The notes under the pieces: generated by a model
Told to the model about the DNA's origin: nothing
The model's database searches: none
The model's input: only the letters and a program-made list of their open reading frames with translations
Made by a program: the position numbers and the translations under genes
Shown: positions 55,259-64,000 of the stretch, piece after piece
Layout of the letters: every line of letters starts with the position of its first letter
Numbering within the stretch: the stretch's first letter is position 1
Origin: Rhizoclosmatium globosum
Lineage: Eukaryota > Chytridiomycota > Chytridiomycetes > Chytridiales > Chytriomycetaceae
Length of the DNA: 64,000 nt
Reading direction: 5' to 3'
Assembly (NCBI GenBank): GCA_002104985.1
Contig: MCGO01000086.1
Coordinates: forward strand, 1 to 64,000

Positions 55259-56248
55259 TCATTCATCTTCTACTAAGTCCACATGATGGCAGGGCATATT
55301 AGCCGTTGGTATGTCTGACACTTTAAAAGATCTGTTGCATGATGAGCAATACAGCTCACGATTTGCCTCCTGTTGCATCTTGATTGAGAAACTGTGAATT
55401 TCTTTTCCAGTAACACACAAGTGGAAGACTTTGGAGTACTTTTTGGACAAAAAAGTCCAACGAGCGCTACGGATCTTGGCAAAGTTGACTTCCTTTGCAA
55501 CGAAAGCGCGCAGCTCCTTGCTAGACGCGTCTTGGTCCCATCCCTTGGCCCATGCCAGCAGGATATTAAACACCGCCGCTGCATTATTCGCTTCCATAGT
55601 TTCAATCTTCTTAGTGTCGCTTTCGTCACCATCTGAATCGTCACTGGTATTTCCAGAATCGTCATCGTTGTTGACAGTGGTTTGAGCCTCGACCTCGACC
55701 CTGTCGTCTTGGTCGTCATCAATATCATCGCTTTTAAACGCTGTCAAGAGCTTCGAAACAACATCTTCGCCAATGTAAGAGCAGCTAAACATTTGACATT
55801 TGATGACAGTTCTCCAGTTTTTGTAGAACCAATCAACACCAGCTTGCACAAGGTTCTCTTCTTGCAAGTACTGCGCATTCACAAACACAGGAACAAAGTT
55901 GTTGACGCTGAATACTTGCTGGCAGTAAACTAAGCTGTGGGCGTATATGCACTCCAGTACGACTCGAAAGCCAATTGCGAATGGTGGATCGACATTGATG
56001 ATGTGGGACTTGGAGTTGTTCAGTTGATTGTTGAAGTTTTGCTGTGCTGCAAAGTATGGGTTTCGCTTTAGGTATGCTGAGTTGGCAAGTATGAATTCGC
56101 CGGATGTTGGCTGGAGGATCACGTCAGAGTGTTCTGCTTTGCCAAGAAGGGCTACGGCTCGCGATTTGGAAAGAAGCCTGGATGTCGGGGATTGTAATTG
56201 GGGAAGCGAGACTTTGATGCAGACAGTGTCCTGTTCTTCCCCTATCAT
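55259..56248 (-). CDS. BTB/POZ protein with Cys-rich tail, copy 3
   Basis: 329 aa from ATG 56248. The BTB core is LLGKAEHSDVILQPTSGEFI and LANSAYLKRNPYFAAQQ, then DPPFAIGFRVVLECIYAHSL. The BACK-like part has NAQYLQEENLVQAGVDWFYK and FNILLAWAKGWDQ. It differs from copy 2 by an acidic insertion of about 40 residues (DDIDDDQDDRVEVEAQ and DDDSGNTSDDSDGDE). The tail is LYCSSCNRSFKVSDIP..MPCHHVD, with two Cys, then Cys-His-His, which could bind zinc. Confidence 0.85.
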   Translation of the reverse strand: MIGEEQDTVCIKVSLPQLQSPTSRLLSKSRAVALLGKAEHSDVILQPTSGEFILANSAYLKRNPYFAAQQNFNNQLNNSKSHIINVDPPFAIGFRVVLECIYAHSLVYCQQVFSVNNFVPVFVNAQYLQEENLVQAGVDWFYKNWRTVIKCQMFSCSYIGEDVVSKLLTAFKSDDIDDDQDDRVEVEAQTTVNNDDDSGNTSDDSDGDESDTKKIETMEANNAAAVFNILLAWAKGWDQDASSKELRAFVAKEVNFAKIRSARWTFLSKKYSKVFHLCVTGKEIHSFSIKMQQEANRELYCSSCNRSFKVSDIPTANMPCHHVDLVEDE

Positions 56249-56583
56249 TTTCGATTACGTTTTCAATAGCATACTCTCTCCATATTTTGAATCAATGAAT
56301 TGGCTCAGACTTTTTGAAGACAGATTCGTCAGGTTTGATTCATGGTTTTTGATAACAACTTGAACATGGTCATTACACCAATAAGAAAGAAGAAACTTAC
56401 TATCGTATCGATCAATGAAAGTTTATTGATTTACGAAAACGATCATATCCATGATTTCTGCCTCTCCACGGTTCAATTTCCCACGAAGCTTCTGACCCAC
56501 GATCTTCTCAAACATACAAATAAGCGCTCAGCATTGAGAACCTTTCAACAAGCAATACCCCTCTCACAAAACAAACAATCAAA
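56249..56583. promoter_or_regulatory. Divergent promoter, BTB copy 3 / adhesin-like gene
   Basis: 335 bp between two divergent start codons, AT-rich. No site for a specific regulator was recognised. Confidence 0.45.
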
Positions 56584-57528
56584 ATGGTTTCTACTCTCTT
56601 GACCCAATCCGTTCCAGTCGCCTTTGGCACAGTCAAAGTTATGACTCAAGGAATGGGCGTGGCAAACCTTACTATTATTCGAGCTTCAGATGCCTCCGAT
56701 ACCGTCGAAATCGCGTATCAAGTGATTGGCAAGAACGCCGAAGAAGCTGAGGCAACAACAGTTGAAATCAACCAGGACACAGCTGACGAACTCGCTGTAA
56801 ACATCACCCATCCAGCCTTGGACAACAAGAAGGGAAATAATCCATTCAATGTCCGAGGTATCAAATTCAACTCAGACCCGGAGCTCATTTTCCATGAACC
56901 AGAACTACACACTGACATGCAAATCACGCTACCAGAGGGGTTGAATAGCTTTGAGCTCTCTGGTGACTTTGGAAGCTTGATTTACGACGGTCCTGATTTG
57001 CGGAAGGAGTTCAAGGTTGGATTGAAGGCTGGAAGTGTAAGATCCAGTGTCCCTGTCACGGCGGAATCTGTCGATATCAAATTTGATATGGGAATTATTG
57101 AATTCTCGCAGAAACTTGCGGCTTCATCTGTTTCTTTGAGCACTAAGGCGGGAAAACTTAAGGGGATTTATTCTGGCTTGAATTCGTTGTCCATTTCAAC
57201 GGAAGCAGGACTTGTGGATGTGGATGTCCTCTGTCAGAAAGAAACAAAGGTTGATGTTTCAAGTCAATTCGGAGCGGTGGCTGTCAACGCTGTTGGATTC
57301 AGCGGTGAATTCGAGGCAAAAACGCAGCTTGGACAATTGAATGTTTCTGGAGGCGATGAGAAGCCAAAGAGTTGGTTTGGATTGGAGAAGAAAGTTACAG
57401 GTGTTGTTGGGGAAGATGTGAAAGGAGCTGGTAGTTTGAAAGTCAAGACTGAAGTTGGTAAGCTGACTTTAAATTTCAAAAAGGGGGTCGATGGGGAATC
57501 CTTGCCAGCTTATAATCCTCTTGATTAA
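56584..57528 (+). CDS. Putative adhesin-like beta-repeat protein
   Basis: Intronless, 314 aa. After the N-terminus the sequence alternates short strands and Gly/Asn turns (LNSFELSGDFGSLIYDGPDL, SVSLSTKAGKLKGIYSG, LSISTEAGLVDVDVLC, VDVSSQFGAVAVNAVGFSGE). This is the pattern of the DUF4097-type 'putative adhesin' beta-solenoid found in bacteria and fungi. No signal peptide or anchor is visible, so an extracellular place is not supported. AATAAA at 57551-57556 follows the stop. Function unknown. Confidence 0.75.
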   Translation: MVSTLLTQSVPVAFGTVKVMTQGMGVANLTIIRASDASDTVEIAYQVIGKNAEEAEATTVEINQDTADELAVNITHPALDNKKGNNPFNVRGIKFNSDPELIFHEPELHTDMQITLPEGLNSFELSGDFGSLIYDGPDLRKEFKVGLKAGSVRSSVPVTAESVDIKFDMGIIEFSQKLAASSVSLSTKAGKLKGIYSGLNSLSISTEAGLVDVDVLCQKETKVDVSSQFGAVAVNAVGFSGEFEAKTQLGQLNVSGGDEKPKSWFGLEKKVTGVVGEDVKGAGSLKVKTEVGKLTLNFKKGVDGESLPAYNPLD

Positions 57529-57868
57529 GTTACAATGCTGCTGCTATGTCAATAAATGTACAAGTTATGAATTTACATATAAAATCAACTTCACATAGTT
57601 ATGAATATTTTGCCAAATAATCCGAAAGGATGTTTCAACAAACAACACTACCACGCAAAAGGATCTCCTACTCCAGGAATAGCTGAAGGGAGATGTGAAG
57701 GTGATGTCAGCGGATTTCAAGGATGATATCAAGGTTGCTGCAAGGTAGTTGTGTATAATTTAAAGATCAAGAAACCAATTTATTCGATGTAACTTTTTGC
57801 CCATGAGTTGCACAATGAAGAATCGTACGACTTTCCCAAAGTGACAATCCTCCACCAAACACAGAGCA
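57529..57868. other. Intergenic region, no gene seen
   Basis: 340 bp between co-oriented genes. A possible polyadenylation signal lies at its start, and it presumably holds the promoter of the lipase gene. No conserved frame was found. Confidence 0.6.
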
Positions 57869-60015
57869 ATGGCCATGCCCATCAAGGAATCCCCGCCATC
57901 GTCGGCCACCTACTTAGACCGACGACCTCGACCAGTTTCCGAAGGTCGCAGTCCCGTCCGTCCAAAAGTGGTAAAGCAAACTCCGCATCGAACATACCAT
58001 CACAACGAACGGTCTGTGCGGCCGCTAAAGCCTGGAAACTGGCCAGTTCCAAACAAGTTCATTCTTCCCTTCTCTCAGATATACTGTCACATTCTGTCAA
58101 CTAGTATCATGGTTGTCATGGTTATGGTGTCATATATCCAAGGTTCGTTATTATCCCCCCCTGCTCGTTAACCCCAACTTACCCATTGATCTAAACACCC
58201 GAACCTATCGATCAGATATCTCCACCGTAATCGAACGCCGCTTCCCAACATTCTACAATCTCTTCCCACAACCACCTGAACGCAAATCCCCAAAACCACC
58301 AACAACATCCATAACTGCTGAACAAAACCGAATCCTCGCCCACTCCCATGTCCAAAAGTTCCACGCAGACCTCAAAGACCCACGCACGGCGATCCGCAGA
58401 AACAGCAGATCCTCCAGCGCCAATTTAACTGGCCTTAAAGTTCTCACGGAACCCGTGTCCATGGAACAGCATGAAGACGTGTTGGTTGTCGATGATGATC
58501 GCACCCCGCTGGTGAGCAGCAAGTTGGATGAACCGCCCCCAAGTTTTTTGAAGCGCATCGCGAGTTATACGGGAAAGAAGGCGTTGGGGTTGAGGTTACC
58601 GGGTCGGAGAAGTGTATTGACTTCAAGTCCGACGCGGAGTAACTCTACGGGAAGTGTTGTGCAGGATTACAGGACGCCGAATCAAAACGTTCGGTATTAT
58701 ATTGAGAAGGAAGGGTTCCGGTGTGAGACGTATCATGTCACGACTCGCGATGGATTTATTTTGCAGTTGGAACGTATACTGCCTGGCCCTGGAATGGGTA
58801 TGTTTTTAGTTTCTGGCTTACAAATTGGTTTCTCCCTTAATGCTTGACTTTAGATCATTCCATCCCTCAATCACAAAAGCCACCAGTGATTCTTATGCAC
58901 GGTCTATTTCAAAGTGCGGGTGTGTGGGTTACTTCGCGACGCACTTCGTTTGCCTTCTACCTTGCCGACAATAACTATGACGTGTGGTTAGCTAATAATC
59001 GTACTTGTTGTCAAGAGGCAGAGAAGCAGCATGTCTTTTTGAAGGGAAATGAGAGTGAATTTTGGGATTGGAGTCTGGATGAGTTGGCTCTGTATGATGT
59101 TCCAGCAGTTGTGGAAGGCGTCAAGCGATTTACTGGCTGGGAGAAAGTCGCTTATGTTGGCCATTCACAGGGAAATGCGCAGGTTTGTTATATGCTCATT
59201 AGAGGTGAAGTGTATTGACGTTCGTTGCAGATGTTCTTGGCGCTCAAACTGGATCCATCGCTGAATGAGAAGCTTTCGTGCTTTATTGCATTGGCTCCAG
59301 CCGTTTATATCGGCCCCTTGTTGAATGCATTCCCTGTCAACTCCCTCATCAACCTGAGCAGTAAAACTCATCGCTCAGTGTTTGGTGTCAATCAGTTCTT
59401 GCCCATTATGACCATTGTTCAGGTAGGATTCTATCAATATGTAAACAAAACTCTTTAATTATTTCTATTGGTTCCTTTCCTGCGTCCCTCATGATATTAC
59501 TTGCATCAATTTCTAATACACCGAAACCCTAGAAAATCGTTCCAGCACATGTAATGATGACTCTATCCTACCACATGTTCCATTTCCTCTTTGACTGGTC
59601 CGACACGAACTGGGATGTGACAAACAAAGACCACTACTTTCAATTCACTCCTCGCCCACAATCCAGTAAATCTCTACACCACTGGGCACAAATGGGACGC
59701 GCCAAAGTGATTCAACCGTTCTTAAGCGATGCTGAGTTGTTGGAAGGGAAAGCTGTGAACGAGTTTGATGTTGGGTGTATCAAGTGTCCGCTTGCATTGT
59801 ACTATGGAACGAAAGACGCGATCGTGGATGCGAGGAAGCTACATTGGCAGTGTTGGGAGAGTAGCCAGCGAGGGGCTACGGACGGGGTTGTAGATTTAGT
59901 GGCTGTTGAGGAAGTGGAAGGGTATGAACATATGGATTGTCTATGGGGATTAAATGCAGAGGAAAAGGTTTGGAGACGTGTGATTCGCGTGTTTGAGGGC
60001 GTGGGATGGGAGTAA
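57869..60015 (+). CDS. Membrane-anchored acid-lipase / steryl ester hydrolase
   Basis: Five exons (57869-58142, 58216-58797, 58854-59182, 59231-59422, 59533-60015) give 619 aa. A Pro/Arg-rich cytosolic N-terminus leads into a transmembrane anchor (IMVVMVMVSYIQ near residue 80). The partial AB-hydrolase lipase segment is CETYHVTTRDGFILQLERI. HGLFQSAGVW forms the oxyanion loop, and VAYVGHSQGNAQ holds the nucleophile Ser. A late Asp in YYGTKDAIVDARK and His in EGYEHMDCLWG complete the triad. The layout matches yeast TGL1/YEH1/YEH2, which hydrolyse sterol esters at lipid droplets or the plasma membrane. The middle insertion is Ser-rich. The exact orthologue is not decided. Confidence 0.88.
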
Positions 60016-60303
60016 TCTGGCTGATATAACAAATGATGCCATTAATAATATAAATATAAGGATATCAAACATGTCCCGATGTTGATGAGACGATCGTTTG
60101 GATAGATAATACTGCACGGCCATTGTTTATATCAAGACGATTATTAATGATTTTCTATTTCTCATTAGTGAGAATGTGTGTGGCAGTGCCATGGTTCATG
60201 AACCTTGTAAGCCACAGCAAATGAGGCTATCCGATCTCCTTTCTTGAAACCATCATAAGAAAAGAAGAACTCCATCGCAGCTGAGAAGCAACAAATACCC
60301 TCG

Positions 60304-63300
60304 ATGTTCTACCACCGCATTTTGACGTGTTTGATCGTAGCTCTCACGAATGCACTGTTGGCAGCAGCAGCCGAGACCGTTTCGTCCAAGGGAATCGTCA
60401 ATGTGTACCTTCTTCTTGATCCGCAAACAGCGCCAACGAGACTCGATGACCTGGCAAGGACCGCGGCAAAGAAGCCGTTCAACCGGGTCACCCTGGCCTT
60501 CCTCAGACCTGACATGTACTATGTACCCGACAGCAATACACTTGAACACGCGGACATTGGCTACTCTTCCACCGGTGACTTTGGCTTTAGTGATCTCAAA
60601 TTGGCGGTGGCCGCGATACAAAAGGCTGGCGTTGAGGTCTTCTTGTCCATGGTTTGTTTTCTGCCAATCAATCTATTATCTTCTGATGTTGCTCAATCTC
60701 AGGGTGGCTGGGACTATAGCTGCTTCCCTTACGCTTATCTGCAATACTCGATTAGACCCAACAAGGGTGACAGCTATGATAACACCATCGGGCAAAACGA
60801 TCCAAACAGCTGTGATGAGACAAACAATTGGTGCAATGCTTGGTAATAACTTTTCCCACATCCTCTCTCTCTCTCGATCATCTAAATTGTCTCTCTTTAT
60901 AGCTCTCCAAGATCGACAGACAGCAATCCGAAATACGCGATATTTCCAGAACCTGACTTTTCATCAACTTACCAGCAGGCACAGACTGATGTAGTGAATG
61001 CTGTGAATGCGTCTGGAAAAACACTCCCAATTTGGCATCCAAATTTGTATGGTGGCCAAAAATATTCTGATGAAAATCACCCATGGGATCCTACTGCTAG
61101 CACAGGCTATCCAACGACAATTACAGTCACTGTTCCAGGCGACGCTGGTTTTCATTCAAACAATAGAGATCCTTACGAGGACATTGTTTATCTCGCCAAA
61201 GATCTTGATGTAATTGGAATCGACCTCGATTACGAAGAGTTTTGGCATGCCGACATGTTTAAAGCCGGAAATTATTCTTGTGGTGCAGCGGGTTGCACGT
61301 TGTGGCAAACAACCTACAAATACGCCGCAATCGTGAAGGCCATTCAATGCAATATTGAAGCTATCCATCCTTCTTTGAAAATGTCGATTGCGGCAGCCGC
61401 TGCTGGTGCTTGGCCAGGACCCTGGTATGGTGGAAACATGAAAGGACTGTGGTTGAATGCCAATTCGATCATGCCCGAGATATTCGAGTTTGTAACAACT
61501 GGTCCAAATGCCGGCGGCATCAATGTTATGACGTATGACGTTTCATTGGATCGCAACGAGTGTCCTCCCAACACTTCATGTAACCTAATCAGTCAGTTAG
61601 ACTTTTACGCTGGCTACTATGTAGCTATGCTGAAGAATAGCCCTGAAGGAATTTATCCTGGGTTTGAAATTGGAACTCCGGCGTATCCAGGAAAAACTTC
61701 TAATCAAGCTGTATTGACAACGTCTGAATGGCAAAACTTTGTTGGAGGAGGATATGGCAAAGGGGCCTCAAGTTTAAACTATAATGGTGGATTTATCTGG
61801 GAAATGTTCAAGAGTGCCAAAGACGGTGAGATGACAGCTACAGGTGTTGCACAGGGACTCTGTTCTGTTTATATTAATTCGACGCGGTGTCTTATTGAAT
61901 ATGGAGAAAGTTGTGAAAATGTCAGCGAATGTGCAAAGTACCCTCGCGGCACTATTGTGTGTACTCCCGGAGTGCCGGCGAACGGCAATATTTGCCAGTT
62001 CGCTTCATGTAGCTTAGGATACGTTCAGAATGGCACAGATTGTATTGTGGGGACGACTCTTGCAACTACGGCAGCCCCAACAACAACGGCACTTGCGTCC
62101 TCGACTGTGGTTATCACAACAGTTTCAACAGTTTCAACAGTAATTTCGACGGAACTTTCAAGCACTATTTCTCCCACATCGACTACTTATTCCACAGTTA
62201 TCCCATTCACTTCAACGGAAATCACAACAATTCCCACCACAGCTGTTATTTCCACAGTATCATCATTTGTGACAACAACTCCTGAAAAATCGACAACAAT
62301 AGTTTCAACTGCTGTTGTATCAACATTACCGGCCTCCTCCACAGCAAGCGCAACGATTATTACCAAATCAACGACGAGTTCAAGTTCATCTCTGCTTGGC
62401 ACAACATTTAATCAAGTAACTTCAGTTGTTACTACATTAGCTCCGGCAACGCCTACTGTTACTGTTGCTCCAAAGCCAGATCTAAACGGGAAATTTACAG
62501 CTAGTGGAGCCCTGGCTCTTTCGGATCAGGATTTCGCGGATAAAGTAGCGGCACTGCTTCGTACTCTACCCTCTTGTGCACTCTCGTGCCTCTCCAATGT
62601 TCGTTTGTTTTTATGTTTTGATATTTTGTTTCTCACAACTTCGGCATAGAATCCTGCCTTTAATGCGTTCCTCACAACTCCGTCCTCCAGTAATTTGGAT
62701 ACCGTTTGTCAAGCAGCTGGATCTTCACAAACTTCGAGCTTTCCAAGTTTCCGATCCTGCTTACTCTCAAATTGCGCTTCGTCGTCTTCGATTTCACCTG
62801 ATTTAGCTAACACTGTGGTGAGCCTCATGCAGAGGTTTTTGGATGATAATGCTGACTTCTTTTACGCAGGTGAACAGCTTATTTGATTCTTGCGTCCAAT
62901 TTAGCCAACCGATTCCTCAAGCCGATGTTGCCGGAACTTTGGTCTCCTTCAAATGGAACTCTCCGTCATTGTCTCTTATGGACTTGATGTCCTCGTTTAA
63001 CACGAACACGAATTTCGCGATTCTTGGACGTAATCAAAAGCGTGACGCGTCCACATTTGCGAGCACTTTCAATTTAGATGGATGTAATGCGGTTCCTCTG
63101 TTTCTGAAGTACACTGTGTGTCAAGGGTCCGTGAACAATGGACAATGTTCTGGTACAGCAACAGGACACGCGAAAAGTCTTACCATGAATCCTAACCAAA
63201 TACCTGGATCTTCATGTTACATTAAGCCGACATTTATTCCTTTGGAAGATCCCGATTATGCTAAAGCTGTCGCTATTGACTTGTTCAAAGATGTACCTAA

Positions 63301-64000
63301 ATGCGCTAATAATTGTGATAATACGGTTAGTACACGTTCTTGTTAATTTCTTGTTTTTGACCCTATTAACAGATTCCTGGTTTACGAGATTATTCCACAG
63401 TAAACACAGTTGATAACTTGAATTCAACTTGCCAGGCAGTCAATCCAACCACTGTCAAAGATTATAAGACATGTGCCGTCAATTCATGCTCGGCAACTGT
63501 AACGTCAAGTAACACTGAATCGGTACTCGGTTCGACGGCTTCCGATGTTGACAAAGCTGTTGCATTTGTGAGTCAAATGGTTTCAACAGGCGTCTCAATT
63601 AAACTCCGATTTCTTATACAGCCTCAAAGACTTAACATTACATGCATACATTTCGATCAGCCGAAACCAATTGTTTCCCTCCGCCCTGCTTCCCAAACTG
63701 ACTCTATATCATTGCCTCCACTTGTTGTTGTCAAGGTTCTAAGCGAAGGCCTATCACTTTTTGATATTGGCTGGTCCATCGGAGAGAACAGTACAAATTT
63801 CAATCCTGGAACAAATGTCACACTCCCCAATCGACGACGCGAACTCGGTGATGTCACATTCACCATCCCTTTCCCTTCAAACTGCGAGAAATTTACACTC
63901 AACACCAAGTACAATGGATGCGTGGAGTCTTTGATCGGAAATACATGCCCTGATGTTGTGACGCCGATTCCTCACTTGAAAACTGATGTTATTGACCCAA
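60304..64000 (+). CDS. Secreted GH18 chitinase with Cys-rich, CFEM-like C-terminal modules (right end cut)
   Basis: Exons 60304-60651, 60703-60842, 60903-62598, 62650-62817, 62870-63325, 63373-63567 and 63622 onward are in phase and still open at the window edge (over 1100 aa). A signal peptide starts the protein (ILTCLIVALTNALLAAAAE). GH18 motifs are FLSMGGWDYS (SxGG) and VIGIDLDYEEFWH, carrying the catalytic DxDxE. A Cys-rich segment (CENVSECAKYPRGTIVC) and a long Ser/Thr linker follow. Then come repeated modules with C-x3-C...C...C-x4-C spacing: LPSCALSCLSN..SCLLSNC and VPKCANNCDNT..TCAVNSC, which recall CFEM domains. GH18 enzymes cleave chitin. Family and secretion are clear; the module name is tentative. 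Confidence 0.85.

Noticed and set aside
61900..62500. Ser/Thr-rich stretch as a separate mucin-like gene
   Set aside because: It is in the same exon and frame as the GH18 domain and serves as a linker.
1..64000. tRNA or rRNA genes
   Set aside because: No cloverleaf with a GGTTCRA-type T-loop and paired arms, and no rRNA-like block, was recognised by eye; a covariance-model scan was not possible.

Overview
The window looks like nuclear DNA of a zoosporic, early-diverging fungus, most likely a chytrid (inference). Genes are dense, on both strands, and split by 40-130 nt GT-AG introns. The housekeeping set is fungal or opisthokont: PAC1/LIS1, dynamitin, Rogdi, CMC2, GGPP synthase, a CK1-type kinase, a bZIP factor and a peroxisomal dienoyl-CoA isomerase. 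There is also a secreted GH18 chitinase, a Crinkler-like locus and a fragment of a LINE-type retrotransposon. No rRNA, tRNA, CRISPR or bacterial operon signature was seen.

Layout. 0-1.7 kb: broken Crinkler-like P-loop gene (-). 1.9-4.5 kb: HAD phosphatase (+) and PAC1/LIS1 (-). 4.7-8.2 kb: two fused or broken members of an F-box-like/helical-repeat family (-). 8.7-12.3 kb: bZIP factor and ECH1-type isomerase (-). 12.6-18.7 kb: two more F-box-like genes (+), the first split by a LINE (-). 18.8-23.0 kb: methyltransferase (-), an internally deleted F-box-like gene (+) and GGPP synthase (-). 23.2-28.4 kb: CK1-like kinase and an FAD-monooxygenase/Sel1 fusion (+). 28.5-33.3 kb: Rogdi, an intact F-box-like gene and a single-pass membrane protein (-). 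33.7-37.1 kb: CMC2, dynamitin and a second FAD monooxygenase (+). 37.5-39.7 kb: a PL7-like lyase and a BTB protein (-). 39.8-44.2 kb: two intact F-box-like genes (+). 44.4-51.1 kb: a mini membrane protein, an SDR and three tandem RING/helical genes (+). 51.3-56.2 kb: a hypothetical gene, a polyQ membrane protein and two BTB genes (-). 56.6-64.0 kb: an adhesin-like protein, a steryl-ester-hydrolase-type lipase and the chitinase, which runs off the right edge (+).

The main theme is three expanded families that all resemble ubiquitin-ligase parts. There are seven F-box-like loci (eight domain copies), three BTB genes with a Cys-rich tail, and three RING genes with a helical C-terminal region. 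In the F-box-like family six loci carry a middle exon of exactly 95 nt. In the RING family exon 3 is exactly 106 nt in all three genes. I read them as lineage-specific E3 adaptors or ligases under birth-and-death evolution; this is a hypothesis.

A caution. At least ten apparent one-base frameshifts, several in short homopolymers, interrupt otherwise well conserved frames: the Crinkler-like locus, F-box-like copies A, B and D, the CK1 kinase and the bZIP factor. They may be real pseudogenisation, uncorrected assembly indels, or both. Exon boundaries given here were read by eye from GT/AG sites, reading phase and paralogue comparison, not from transcripts.
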